Position numbers and translations under genes: made by a program. Under the pieces are notes generated by a model that was not told where the DNA came from, made no database searches, and worked only from the letters and a program-made list of their open reading frames with translations. Shown here in pieces: positions 19,996 to 31,740 of a DNA stretch of 64,000 bases. Source of the DNA: Kofleriaceae bacterium (GTDB taxonomy: Bacteria; Myxococcota_A; Polyangia; Haliangiales; Haliangiaceae); contig JAGPCY010000028.1 of assembly GCA_018057825.1 (NCBI GenBank), positions 1-64,000 on the forward strand. The letters are read 5' to 3'. The first letter of the stretch is position 1. Each line of letters opens with the position of its first letter.

Positions 19996-21441
19996 TCAGG
20001 ACGGGATCGCCAGCGACCGGTTGCTGCCGTGGTGCTCGATCGCGGCGGCGTCGCCGACGGCGCGCGCCCGCGCGAACAGCCACTCGGTGATCGCGTGCGA
20101 CAGGATGTGTTGACCGCGCTGGTTCCACAGCCACACCGCCCACGCGCCCAGCGCGCTGTTGGCGCGCGGGAAGGCCACGCGGTCGAGATCGGAGCCGGGC
20201 GCGCCGACCGCGTCCTCGTAGGCCGCGCGCACGGCGAGGAAGTCGCGCCACTCGTCGATCGGAGCCCGGCGGCTGTCCGCCTCGACCCGGCGCTCGGCTC
20301 GGTCGAGGGTGACCTCGAGGCCGTCGAGGATGCGCCCGCGGGCGCGGTAGCCGACCGCGCCGCGCAGGCCGGGGGCGTCGGCGGCGATCGCGGCGCGGCA
20401 GGCGACCGCCAGCGCGACCAGCCGGGCGACGACCTGATCGCGGGCGGCGGAGACCGCGGCGGCGGCCTGGGATGGCGCGACCCCGAGGACGACCGCGCGC
20501 GCGGCCTGGCGCTCGGCCCACGCCGGGTCGTCGATCGCGGCGGCCCAGGCCGCGATCGCCGCGTCGACGGTGGCCGGGGACGGCGCGGCCTCGGCCCGCG
20601 CCAGGGCGGCCGCGGCCTCGGTCGGCGCGCCGCCGTCGACGGGCGCGGCGGTGGTCGGGGAGGCGGGCCTTGCCGGCGGCGCGCTCGGGCGGGTCGCCAG
20701 GTAGCGGCGCACGACCCAGCGGTGGGGCGCCACCAGCCAGCGCAGCGCCAGCGCCAGGTCCGACGGCGCCGCGGCGCCGGTGGCGCGGGCGGCGACGCCC
20801 TCGAGGAGGTAGCGCAGCGGCGTGACCGGCCAGACCGCCGCGCCGTCGAGCAGCTCGGTCCAGGCGCCGCGCTCGGCGGCGTCGACGGCCAACCACTCAC
20901 CCGCGAGGTCGATGGCGCCCGGCGTGGCCTCGGGCAGCTCGCGGGCGCTCGCCAGGAGAGCGCGGCCGCCAGCGCGGTCGCCCTGGCCGACGGCGATCAG
21001 GCCGTGGACGACGACCGCGACCGCGTCGAGGCGCTCGGGCAGCCGGGCCAGGAGCCGCGCCGTCGCGGCCTCGGGGGCGGCGGCGCACGCCACCGCGCGG
21101 GCCTCGAGGAGCCAGGCCCAGCTCGCCCCGTCGCCGCGCGGATCGATCGCGCCGAGCCACCAGGCCAGGCGCGGCCAGCCCCGAGGGATCGCGACCGCCT
21201 CGGCGAGCCAGTGGGGGACCAGGAGGACCGCCACCAGCGCGACCAGGACGCCGGCCGCCACCGGCACGCCGACCGCGGCCAGCGCGATGATGAGGATGAC
21301 CGCCACCGCGACCGCGGCCAGCTCGATCGCGCCGATCGCGACCGAGAGCGCGACGAACCAGCGGCGATCGAGGCGGCGGCGCGCCCACAGCCAGACGCGG
21401 ATGCGCAGGAGCGCGATCGCCAGATAGCGCAGCACGCTCAT
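19996..21441 (-). CDS. Membrane protein of the Hsp70/J-like module
   Basis: A 481-residue protein. Two hydrophobic segments (ALSVAIGAIELAAVAVAVILIIALAA region, about 30-80) form a membrane hairpin, followed by about 390 Ala-rich helical residues with loose TPR-like character. No family was recognised. The start ATG overlaps the stop of the J-like gene (ATGA), which itself overlaps the Hsp70 gene, so the three are translated in series and probably work together, with this protein giving a membrane anchor. This functional link is inference from coupling. Confidence 0.8.
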   Translation of the reverse strand: MSVLRYLAIALLRIRVWLWARRRLDRRWFVALSVAIGAIELAAVAVAVILIIALAAVGVPVAAGVLVALVAVLLVPHWLAEAVAIPRGWPRLAWWLGAIDPRGDGASWAWLLEARAVACAAAPEAATARLLARLPERLDAVAVVVHGLIAVGQGDRAGGRALLASARELPEATPGAIDLAGEWLAVDAAERGAWTELLDGAAVWPVTPLRYLLEGVAARATGAAAPSDLALALRWLVAPHRWVVRRYLATRPSAPPARPASPTTAAPVDGGAPTEAAAALARAEAAPSPATVDAAIAAWAAAIDDPAWAERQAARAVVLGVAPSQAAAAVSAARDQVVARLVALAVACRAAIAADAPGLRGAVGYRARGRILDGLEVTLDRAERRVEADSRRAPIDEWRDFLAVRAAYEDAVGAPGSDLDRVAFPRANSALGAWAVWLWNQRGQHILSHAITEWLFARARAVGDAAAIEHHGSNRSLAIPS

Positions 21442-21761
21442 CGCGGCCCCCAGCCGAGGCGACCGAGCGCCTCGGGCCAGCGCCACGCCGCCGGGGGCGC
21501 GGGCGCGGTCGGCGGCGCCACCGCGCCGGTCGCGGCCAGGACCTCGGCGGCCAGCCGGCGCCGGGGGTCGCGCAGGGTGGCGGCGGCGGCGCGGACCGCC
21601 TCCGGCGTGCGCGGTCGTGGCCCGTCAGGGCCCGGGTAAGCCGCGGCCTCGGCCAGGCCGAGCTCGAGCATGCCGAGGAGCTTGGTCGCGGCGCGCTCGA
21701 TCTCGCGCGCGGTGGCGCCGAGCGGCAGCTCGAGGACCGCGAACGGGCACGGCTCGGTCAT
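21438..21761 (-). CDS. Small J-domain-like protein lacking HPD
   Basis: A 107-residue protein. FAVLELPLGATAREIERAATKLL resembles helix I-II of a J domain, and AAAATLRDPRRRLAAEVLA resembles the helix III-IV end (usually LSDPxKR). The HPD tripeptide that stimulates Hsp70 ATPase is absent: the loop reads AAAYPGPDGPRPRT. It is placed between, and overlaps, an Hsp70-like gene and a membrane protein gene (ATGA on both sides). This suggests a degenerate J-like partner that may bind but not classically activate the Hsp70. The J-domain relation is inferred from short matches. Confidence 0.7.
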   Translation of the reverse strand: MTEPCPFAVLELPLGATAREIERAATKLLGMLELGLAEAAAYPGPDGPRPRTPEAVRAAAATLRDPRRRLAAEVLAATGAVAPPTAPAPPAAWRWPEALGRLGWGPR

Positions 21762-24211
21762 CGCACCCCCGAGTCGAAGCTCTGGGTCCGCGTCGCGTGA
21801 TCGACCGGCATGAGGTCCCACAGCGCCTTGACCGCCCGGCGCACCCCGGCGGCGTCGCCGGCGGCGGCGGCGGCCCGCCCCTCGGTGACCAGGCGCTGGG
21901 CCCGCGGCAGATCGGTCGCCTCGTGCAGCGATGACGCCAGCTCGTCGAGGCGGTGGTTCCAGATCTCTGGGTCGCGGGCCAACGCCGACGCGGTCAACCG
22001 GCGCACCAGGCGGAGCTGGCGGCCCAGCTCGGCGAGGTCGCGCTCGCGCCGCGCCCGGTCGAGGGCGGCCAGGGTGTCGTCGAGCAAGCGGCGCTCGGCG
22101 TCGGCCCCGAAGTGCCCGACCGCGTGGGTCGCGAAGACCGCGGCCTCGAGGGCCTCGCGCTCGAGCTCGGGCCAGCTCCGCGCCAGATCGGCCTCGGCGA
22201 GGATGGCGTCGACCTCGAGCAGGGTCCGGCGCGCCTTCTGCGCGGCGTCGGCATCGCCGCCGTGGGCGGCGTCGATGTCGCGCTCGGCGGTGGCCAGCAG
22301 GGCCTCGACCGCGCCCAGCTTGTCGATCAGCGCCCGCAGGCCGTGGCGGAAGGCGTCGGTCCGCACCGCCATCAGGTGTCGGCGCTGATCGGCGAGGGTG
22401 GCGTCGAGGGCCGCCGGTCCGGCGTCGGGCACCAGCAGGTGCGCGACGTGCTCGAACACGGTGTCGAGGCTAGGCACGAAGGCCCGCGCGCTCAGACAGC
22501 CGGCGCGATCGAGCTCGATCGTGACCTCGACCGCGGCGCCGACCGGCAGGCTCTTGGTGAGGTTGGCCCCCGACAGCTCGATCGCCCCGACCAGCCGGCA
22601 CAGGTGGGCCTGCTCGAACTCGCCCTGGACGATCGGGATGCGCAGCGCGCTGGCCGGGTCCCCCGCGACCAAGGTCTCGACGGTGGCGTGGGTGAAGGTC
22701 CGGCGGGTCGGCAGCGGCGCGCCGCGCTCGAAGTAGACCTGGACGACGTCGCTGGCCAGGGCGACGCCGATCGTGCGCGACAGCGGCGGGTCCGAGATCG
22801 TCAGGCCGGCGACGATCGTCAAGCTCGGCGGATCGACCGCGACCGCACGGCCGTCGGCGGCGCGGGCGCACAGCGCGAAGGTCGAGGCGACCCGCGGCAC
22901 CAGCTCGGCGGTGGTGACGAAGCCGCCGTCGGGGCCGACCGTGGCCTCGGGGCCGCGCCACCGACCGTCGGCGCGCTCGAGGTGGACCGCGGCCGGGGCC
23001 GCGCCGCCGACGAAGCGGCCGATCACGTGGGGGCTGAGATCGGCCGACACCGGCGGGTACTGGAGCCAGACCTTGGTGCCGCCGGTGGGCGCGGCCGGCG
23101 CGGCCCGCCCGTCGAGGCCGGCGGTCGCGGCGTAGAGCGCCGCGCCCTGGGCCACCAGGGTCATGGGATCGAGGCCCTCGGCGATCGCGGCGTCGAGGCC
23201 GGCGGCGACCGCGGCGCGCAGGCCGGGCGCCAGGGTCGGCCCGCCGACGAGCACCACCCGCGCGAGCCGGCCCGGCTCGAGGCCGTGACTGGACAGGAGC
23301 CGCTGGCACACCGCCAGCGAGCGCGCGATCAGCGGCCGGCTGAGCGCCTCGACGGTGGCGCGGTCCAGGGTCAGCTCGACCTCGACCTCGCGGCCGTCGA
23401 CGACCAGCGGCCTGGCCAGGGCGACCTGGGCGCTGGTCGTGCGCGACAGCTCGATCTTGGCGTCCTCTGCGGCCAGCCGCAGGAGGCGCAGCGGCGCGGC
23501 GTGGGCCGGGTTGCGGCGCTCGAGGACGACGCCGCTGGTCTCGGCCAGGCGGGCGGCGAGGTGCTCGGCGATCGCCCAGTCGAAGTCGCGGCCGCCGAGG
23601 AAGTTGTCGCCGTCGTGGCCGACCACCCGCAGCAGGCCGTCGCGGGTCTCGAGGAGCGAGGCGTCGAAGGTCCCGCCGCCGAGGTCGTAGACCAGCCAGG
23701 CGGCGCCGCCGTCGTCGTCGGCGCGCCAGCCCGCGGCCAGGGCCGAGGCGATCGGCTCTTGCAACAGCTCGACCCGGGCGAACCCGGCCAGGCGCGCCGC
23801 CTCGCTGGTCGCCGCGCTCTGCGGCAGCTCGAACAGGGCCGGCACCGAGATCACCGCGCGCTCGACCGCGACCCCACACTGATCGGCGACGTCGGCGCGC
23901 AGGGCCTTCAAGAGCTCGGCCGACAGCTCCTCGGGGCGGCGCTGGGCGCCGGCGGCGGGAAACGCGATCGTCGCGCCGGTGCCCATGACCCGCTTCCACT
24001 CGGTGGCGGTGTTCTCGGGATCTTCCTCGAGGAACCGGCGGGCTCGCTGGCCGACCGTGATCCGGCCCGCGCGATCGAGGCGGACCACGCTCGGCGTGAT
24101 CGCGCCGCCGGCGGCGTTGCGGATGACCTGCAGGCGTTCGCCATCGAACACCGCGGCCGCCGAGTTGGTGGTGCCGAGATCGAACCCCGCGTAGACCGGC
24201 GGCTGCGCCAT
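21758..24211 (-). CDS. Divergent Hsp70-family chaperone
   Basis: An 817-residue protein. The actin-like ATPase domain is clear: AGFDLGTTNSAAAV (phosphate 1), VYDLGGGTFDASLL (phosphate 2) and VVLVGGPTLAPGLRAAV (adenosine). It continues with a beta-rich substrate-binding-like region and an Ala/Glu-rich helical tail of about 250 residues, longer than the DnaK lid. There is no DnaK-type C-terminal EEVD-like tail and no grpE or classical dnaJ nearby, so this is a specialised Hsp70. TATCCT ends 7 nt before the ATG at 24211, supporting this start and a leaderless message. Confidence 0.9.
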   Translation of the reverse strand: MAQPPVYAGFDLGTTNSAAAVFDGERLQVIRNAAGGAITPSVVRLDRAGRITVGQRARRFLEEDPENTATEWKRVMGTGATIAFPAAGAQRRPEELSAELLKALRADVADQCGVAVERAVISVPALFELPQSAATSEAARLAGFARVELLQEPIASALAAGWRADDDGGAAWLVYDLGGGTFDASLLETRDGLLRVVGHDGDNFLGGRDFDWAIAEHLAARLAETSGVVLERRNPAHAAPLRLLRLAAEDAKIELSRTTSAQVALARPLVVDGREVEVELTLDRATVEALSRPLIARSLAVCQRLLSSHGLEPGRLARVVLVGGPTLAPGLRAAVAAGLDAAIAEGLDPMTLVAQGAALYAATAGLDGRAAPAAPTGGTKVWLQYPPVSADLSPHVIGRFVGGAAPAAVHLERADGRWRGPEATVGPDGGFVTTAELVPRVASTFALCARAADGRAVAVDPPSLTIVAGLTISDPPLSRTIGVALASDVVQVYFERGAPLPTRRTFTHATVETLVAGDPASALRIPIVQGEFEQAHLCRLVGAIELSGANLTKSLPVGAAVEVTIELDRAGCLSARAFVPSLDTVFEHVAHLLVPDAGPAALDATLADQRRHLMAVRTDAFRHGLRALIDKLGAVEALLATAERDIDAAHGGDADAAQKARRTLLEVDAILAEADLARSWPELEREALEAAVFATHAVGHFGADAERRLLDDTLAALDRARRERDLAELGRQLRLVRRLTASALARDPEIWNHRLDELASSLHEATDLPRAQRLVTEGRAAAAAGDAAGVRRAVKALWDLMPVDHATRTQSFDSGVR

Positions 24212-24218
24212 CGCGCCG

Positions 24219-24224
24219 AGGATA
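24219..24224 (-). promoter_or_regulatory. -10 hexamer TATCCT, N7, ATG (Hsp70-like gene)
   Basis: TATCCT on the minus strand lies 7 nt before the start codon at 24211. The same TATCCTCG context precedes the pseudokinase gene and the coiled-coil gene. Confidence 0.55.
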
Positions 24225-24249
24225 GCGCGGCGCTGGGCGCCCGGCTCGA

Positions 24250-26745
24250 CTACAGGTCGGCGACCGCGGCTCGGGCCCGGGGCGGGCCGACGTCGCTCGG
24301 CACGTGCTCGGCGGCGATGACCCCGCGGCGATCGGTGTAGGTCGCCCAGGCCGGGCCGGCGGCGCCGAGGACCACCAGGTACGGCTCTTCGCGGACCGGG
24401 CGCTCGTCGATGGCCTCGAGCACGTCGAACAGCCGCCACTCGTCGCCGCCGACCGGCGCTGGCGCGGCGCCCGTGACCAGGGCGCGGATCGTGGGATCGG
24501 CGTCGCTGGCGGCGGCGGCGAGGGCGGCGGTCGCGGCCTCGGTGCGCGCGGCGGCCAGGGCCCGCGCTGCGTGGGCGCGCACCCACGGGCTCGGGTCGCT
24601 GGCGAGGACGCGAGCCAGGGCGGTCACGGCGTCGGCGGGGAGCGCGCCGGCGCGGGCGCGGGCGGTCAGGGCCCACGCCGCGTTGCCGCGCAGCGCGCGA
24701 TCGTCTTTGGCCAGGAGCGTCGTCAGGTCGGCCACAGCGTCGGCGCCGCCGCGCTCGGCCAGCGCCGCGGTGGCGTTGATCGCCGCGGCCCAGCCGCCGC
24801 GGCGCGCGAGCTGGCGGAGGCCGGCGTCGGCGTCCGGCGTCGGGATCCGCGCCAGGGCCCAGGCCGCGGCCCCGGCGAGCCGATCGTCCTGCGCGGTCAA
24901 CGCGCCGCGCAGGGCCGCGACCACCTTCGGCGGCGCGGTGCCATCGGACAGCTCACCGAGGGCCCAGGCCGCGGCGCGCTGGCGCTCAGGGGCGCCGCGC
25001 TCGACCAACTCGGCGAGGCCCGGCCGGGCCGCGCGATCGCCCATCGCCGCCAGCGCGCCGATCGCCGCCAGCGCGGCGTTGGTGTCGGCGGTCGCGGCCA
25101 GCTCGAGCATCACCCGCCGAGCCGCGGGATCGGGACGGTCGCGTCGGGCCGCGCCCCAGGCGCGGATCACCACCGCCTGGCTGCGGCCGCGGTGGGCGGC
25201 GATCGCGCCCAGGCGTTCCGCGGTCGTGGGATCGGCGGCGAAGGCCAGGGCGTCGGCCGCGGTCCGCGCCACGACCGGATCCGGATCGGCCAGCGCCTCG
25301 AGGAGGACCGGAGCGGTGGCCGGATCGCCGAGGGCTCCCAGGGCCGCCAGCGCCGCGCGCCGCAAGCTCGGGGGTCGCGGCGTCACCGCCAGCGCCGCGA
25401 TCGCCGGCGCCGCCGCGCGCGCGCCCAGGCGCGCCAGGTACCCGCAGGCCAGGATCTGGATGTCCTCGCGCGGATCGCCGAGGCGATCGATCAGCAGATC
25501 GATCGCCCGATCGTCGCGCTCGATCAGCGGGCCGAGGGCGGTCATCGCCGCCAGCCGGAGCTGATCGTCGTCGTGCTCGAGCAGCCCGAGGATCGGCACC
25601 AGCGCGCGCGGATCGCCGGTGCGCGCCAGGGCGGTGATGATCGGCGCCAGCCCGAGGCGCTTGCGATCGAGCTCGGCGATCAGCGCGTCGGTGGCGCGGG
25701 CGTCGGCGAGCTGGCCGAGCAAGCCCACCGCGGCCGCCGGATCGCCAGGGAGCTGGCCGTCGACGTGGGCGACCAGGGCCGGGACCGCGGCTGGGCCGGC
25801 GCGGCGCAGCGCCTCCTCGGCGGCGATGCGGGTGGCCGGCAGCGCGAGCGCCCCGACCAGGGCCCGGACCGCGCGCTCGGCGGCGCCGCCCTCGCCGCGG
25901 CTGGCGATCTGCCCCAGGGCGTAGGCCGCGGTCGCCGCGCCGTCGCCGCCGCGCCGCAAGGCCGCGATCAGCTCGTCGGTGGCCTCGGCGGCGCCGAGGT
26001 CGCCGAGCGCCGCCATCGCCAGGCCCCGCAGCTCGGGCGGGCCGTCCGACAAGGTGCGGAGGAGCGCCGGGATCGCCGCCGGATCGCCGAGCTTGCCGGC
26101 GGCCACCACCGCGGCCTTGCGGACCTCGAGGTTGCCGTCGGCGAAGGCCCCGACCACCGCGACCACGGCGCGGCGATCGCCGACCGCCTTCAGGGCGTCG
26201 ATCGCGGCCCGCTTGACCTCGGACTTGTCGTCGGTGACGCGGGAGATCAACGGCACCACGACCGAGCGATCGCCGCGCGCGCCGATCGCGCCCAGGGCGA
26301 TCACCGCGCCCAGCCGCACGTCGCCGTCGGAGTCGCCCAGGGTGCGCACCAGCGCGGCGGTGCCGGCGGCGTCGGCGATCTGGCCCAGGGCCTCGGAGGC
26401 CGCGCGCCGGACCGCGCGATCGGGATCGGCCAGCCAGGTGATGAGCAGCGGCACGGTCTCGACCATGCGGCCGACGCCCGCGGCCTTGGCGGCCTCGAGG
26501 CGGACGCCGTCGTCGTCGTCGGCCAGGGCCGCCACCACGTAGCGCCGGGTCAGGCTCGGGGCGTAGCCGCGCATCGCCGCGATCGCGACCCGGCGCGCCT
26601 CGTCGTCGGCGGTGGGATCGAGCAGCGGTGCGCCCTCGAGTTCGACCTGGCCAGCCCACGCGAAGTTCGCGCGCTGGGCCCAGGCCGCGCCAGCGGGCGC
26701 GAGGGCGGCGGTGAGGGCGAGGGCGAGCGCGACCTGCCGGGGCAT
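24250..26745 (-). CDS. Exported HEAT-repeat protein
   Basis: An 831-residue protein with a signal peptide (LALALTAALAPAGAAWAQ) and then about 20 HEAT/PBS-lyase-type helical repeats, recognisable by recurring forms such as AALGDLGAAEATDELIAAL and AAALGPLIERDDRAIDLLI. No catalytic motif is seen; a periplasmic protein-protein interaction solenoid is inferred. It lies 38 nt upstream of the Hsp70-like gene on the same strand. TATACT lies 8 nt before the ATG, and the next ATG would remove the signal peptide. Confidence 0.88.
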   Translation of the reverse strand: MPRQVALALALTAALAPAGAAWAQRANFAWAGQVELEGAPLLDPTADDEARRVAIAAMRGYAPSLTRRYVVAALADDDDGVRLEAAKAAGVGRMVETVPLLITWLADPDRAVRRAASEALGQIADAAGTAALVRTLGDSDGDVRLGAVIALGAIGARGDRSVVVPLISRVTDDKSEVKRAAIDALKAVGDRRAVVAVVGAFADGNLEVRKAAVVAAGKLGDPAAIPALLRTLSDGPPELRGLAMAALGDLGAAEATDELIAALRRGGDGAATAAYALGQIASRGEGGAAERAVRALVGALALPATRIAAEEALRRAGPAAVPALVAHVDGQLPGDPAAAVGLLGQLADARATDALIAELDRKRLGLAPIITALARTGDPRALVPILGLLEHDDDQLRLAAMTALGPLIERDDRAIDLLIDRLGDPREDIQILACGYLARLGARAAAPAIAALAVTPRPPSLRRAALAALGALGDPATAPVLLEALADPDPVVARTAADALAFAADPTTAERLGAIAAHRGRSQAVVIRAWGAARRDRPDPAARRVMLELAATADTNAALAAIGALAAMGDRAARPGLAELVERGAPERQRAAAWALGELSDGTAPPKVVAALRGALTAQDDRLAGAAAWALARIPTPDADAGLRQLARRGGWAAAINATAALAERGGADAVADLTTLLAKDDRALRGNAAWALTARARAGALPADAVTALARVLASDPSPWVRAHAARALAAARTEAATAALAAAASDADPTIRALVTGAAPAPVGGDEWRLFDVLEAIDERPVREEPYLVVLGAAGPAWATYTDRRGVIAAEHVPSDVGPPRARAAVADL

Positions 26746-26753
26746 GCCCGGCC

Positions 26754-26759
26754 AGTATA
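26754..26759 (-). promoter_or_regulatory. -10 hexamer TATACT of HEAT protein gene
   Basis: TATACT on the minus strand ends 8 nt before the ATG at 26745, implying a leaderless or nearly leaderless mRNA. Confidence 0.55.
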
Positions 26760-26780
26760 CGCGGCGGATCCTGCGCGCGC

Positions 26781-27356
26781 TCACCGCGGCGCGGTCGGGG
26801 CGAGCTCGAGCTGCGCGAGCTGATCGAGCGCCCACCGGACCTTGCTCCGCACCGGATCGGGGAGCTCGAGGTCGAGCAGCGCCTGGTACTCGGCCCGCGC
26901 CCGCGCGCGATCGCCGTGGCGCCACGCCAGCGCCGCCAAGGCCAGCCGCGGCCGCAGATCGTCGGGGGCCAGGCCCTTGGCCCGGGTCAACGCCGCCGCC
27001 GCGCCGCCGGGATCGCCGAGGTTGGCGCGCACGATCCCGAGGTCATGCCAGGCCCGCGGATCGTCGGGGACCAGCTCCGCCACCGCGGACAGATCGACCT
27101 CGGCCCCGGCCAGGTCGCCCATGAAGAGCCGGGCCTCGGCGCGCTCGCGCCGCGCGAGGGTCCGATCGGCCGTGGCCGTGGCCGCCGCCACCGCGCGATC
27201 GTACGCGGCCGACGCGGCGTCGTAGTCGCGCCGCTTGAGCGCGGTCTCGGCCTCGGCCAGGGCGCTGCGGGTCGCCGGGTTCGCGCGCGGGCCGTGGGCG
27301 CAGCCGACGACGACGGTGGCCGCGAGCAGAAGTGCTAAGGTCGCGCCATGCAGCAC
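26781..27356 (-). CDS. TPR-repeat lipoprotein
   Basis: A 191-residue protein with a hydrophobic leader (ATLALLLAATVVVGC) ending in a lipobox Cys, then four TPR-like units (for example PRAWHDLGIVRANLGDPGGA). It is probably an outer-membrane-anchored scaffold. The start is uncertain: GTG 27356 overlaps the divergent gene at 27348 by 9 nt. GTG 27386 would give a more usual charged N-region (MSRENVDRR) but overlap by 39 nt. It lies 35 nt upstream of the HEAT gene on the same strand. Confidence 0.78.
   Translation of the reverse strand: MLHGATLALLLAATVVVGCAHGPRANPATRSALAEAETALKRRDYDAASAAYDRAVAAATATADRTLARRERAEARLFMGDLAGAEVDLSAVAELVPDDPRAWHDLGIVRANLGDPGGAAAALTRAKGLAPDDLRPRLALAALAWRHGDRARARAEYQALLDLELPDPVRSKVRWALDQLAQLELAPTAPR
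27333..27341 (+). promoter_or_regulatory. Extended -10 of the 88-residue protein gene
   Basis: TGCTAAGGT (TGN plus TANNNT) ends 6 nt before ATG 27348. It lies inside the lipoprotein coding sequence on the other strand. Confidence 0.5.
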
Positions 27357-27614
27357 GCCTCGGCGATCGACATTCTCACGCGACACGGCCTGCGCCGCGA
27401 CGGCGATACCTGGCACGCGCCGGGCGGGGCGGTGGTCTCGGTCTACCTGGCCCAGGGCGTCCAGAGCCTGGTGCTCGATCGCATCGTGTCGATCTCGCTC
27501 GGCACCGACACCGCGTTCATCACGACCGCGCGCAAGGAGATCTACGGCGTCGAGCTGGCTGACCTGCGCGCGATCCGCGTCACGCCCGAGGCCACCGGCC
27601 CCGGCTACCGCTAG
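27348..27614 (+). CDS. Small protein of unknown function
   Basis: An 88-residue soluble protein with no signal or membrane segment. A predicted short helix (SAIDILTRHGL) is followed by alternating beta-strand-like segments (GGAVVSVYLAQ, LVLDRIVSISLG, TAFITTARKEIYGVEL, LRAIRVTP), suggesting a compact beta fold. No family recognised. An extended -10 sits 6 nt upstream, which supports that it is a real, leaderless gene despite its 9-nt divergent overlap with the TPR lipoprotein. It converges with the HD hydrolase gene. Confidence 0.65.
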   Translation: MQHASAIDILTRHGLRRDGDTWHAPGGAVVSVYLAQGVQSLVLDRIVSISLGTDTAFITTARKEIYGVELADLRAIRVTPEATGPGYR

Positions 27615-27628
27615 TCGCTCGCCCGTCA

Positions 27629-30021
<2,393 letters not shown>

Positions 30022-30025
<4 letters not shown>

Positions 30026-31701
30026 CGGCCGATCTCGAATTCCGCCCGGGTCCGCGGGCCGTCGATGGTCGGGAAGCGCATCGATCGCATGACGCCCGCC
30101 AGGCAGCCGTAGAGCGGGCCCGACTGCTGGCCGTTGACCTTGACCCAGTTCACGCGACCCGTCGGCCCGTCGATGATGATGGCGATGGTCGCGCTCGTCG
30201 CGCCGGTCTTGCCGAGACAGCCGCCCAGGGCCCCGCCGTAGCGGGCGTAGACGCCGTAGACCGTGTCCATGTCGAGCGTCTCGGAGCCGCCGTCGTCATC
30301 GCCCGACAGGTCGAGGGCGAGGTCCTCCCCGGCGTTGCCGCCGCCACCGCCGCCACCGCCGCTCGCGCGCCGGGTCCCGCTGGCCTTGCGGGCTGGGGCC
30401 TTGGGCGGCTGGACCTTGACGTCGAGGGAGCCCTCGGCGACCGCGGCCACGCCCTCGACCGACTGCTTCTTGGCCCCCGAGAGCCCGGTCACCACCAGCC
30501 AGGCGGCGGCGATCGCGGCCGCGACCCCGAGGCCGATCACGCCGTACAGGGCGACGCCGCGCTTGCGCTCCGAGGCCTGGTGCTTGACCTCGGCGTGGGC
30601 CCGACGAGCGTCGTCGCGCGCCTGCTTGGCCACGTCGAGGAGCGGCCCGAGCAGCGGGTGGTCGTCGACCTTGGCGCGCCCGCCCTCGTCCTTGTCGACC
30701 AGGGCGTGGCCGTGCTGGATCTGGCCGTGGATGATCTGCTCGACGATCTGCCGCATCGCGAACGGGCCGAAGTCGAACCGACCCTTGCTGACCAGCCACT
30801 TCTCGTAGGGGTCGGCCATCGCCGCCTCGAGGGCGGGCGGGATCGCGATGGCCCGCGCCGCGGTAGCGTCGTCCTCGGCGCTGACCTCGTCGGTGGCGAG
30901 CAGGATGTCGGCGACCAGCTCGCGCAGCGCCGCCGCCGACGCGAAGCGGCGCTCGGGGCGCTCGGCGCAGGCCCGGGCGATCAGCTCGTCGACCTCGGGC
31001 GGCACGCCGGTCGCGACCTCGCTCGGCCGCGGGCCGCCGCGGGCCAGCGGACGGCCGACCAGGGCGTCGTAGAGCAGGGCGCCGATGCCGTAGACGTCGG
31101 TCGCCGCGGTCGGCGGTTCGCCGCGCGCGAGCTCGGGGGCCAGGCAGCCGGGCGCGGTCACGACGCCGGCGGCGATGGCCGCCGCCAGGGCTTGGCCGAG
31201 CGCCAGATCGGCGATCGCGATCCGCCCCCCGCGGGCCACGATCACCGAGTCGCTGGTGAGCGCGCCGTGGATCATCCCGGCGGCGCCCAGGGCCTCGGCG
31301 ACGAGCGCGACGATGTTGGCGGCGCCGCGCGGCGGCAGGCCGGCCCCCGAGGCGGCGTGCTTGCGGGCCAGGACCTCGCGCAGGGTCGGTCCGTCCTCGG
31401 CCTCGGTCACGACGTAGAGCAGGTCGCCGTCGTGGCCGGCGCCCAGGGTCGCGGCGACCGCGCGCAGCTGGTTCGCGCCGGCCGCCCGCACCGCCTGGGT
31501 CTCGATCGCCTGGGTCACCGCCGGCGACGCGGCCAGGGCGGGATGGACGACGTGGATCGTGACCGGACCGTGGGCGCCGTGGCCGCGGTACACCGTCGCG
31601 CAGGCGGTGGTGCGCACGGTCGCGCCCAGGCGGTAGCCGCCGACCATCGGTCCGGACGAGGAGGCGCCGGGCGGCGCGTCGGCCGCGGTCCCTGGCATCA
31701 T
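30022..31701 (-). CDS. Pseudokinase with GYF-like and AgmX/TonB-like C-terminal domains
   Basis: A 559-residue protein. Residues about 20-265 have the Ser/Thr kinase fold but lack the catalytic residues. The usual VAIK Lys site reads VTIHVV, HRD reads MIHGALTSDSV and DFG reads IADLALG, while the APE-like GCLAPELA and DVYGIGALLYDAL remain. Residues about 285-340 resemble a GYF_2 domain (DFGPFAMRQIVEQIIHG). A membrane helix lies at 382-404, then a Gly/Ser linker and a C-terminal domain with paired Cys (LGGCLGK and LYGCLAG) like those of AgmX/TonB-related myxobacterial proteins. It follows the active kinase by 39 nt and is coupled to the HD hydrolase, suggesting a regulatory adaptor between them. 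Confidence 0.85.
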
Positions 31702-31708
31702 CGCCGCG

Positions 31709-31714
31709 AGGATA
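31709..31714 (-). promoter_or_regulatory. -10 hexamer TATCCT, N7, ATG (pseudokinase gene)
   Basis: TATCCT on the minus strand ends 7 nt before ATG 31701, inside the 39-nt gap after the kinase gene. It would be an internal promoter letting pseudokinase and HD hydrolase be made without the kinase. Confidence 0.5.
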
Positions 31715-31740
31715 CCGAAATCCCGGCCCGCCTGGGGCGG

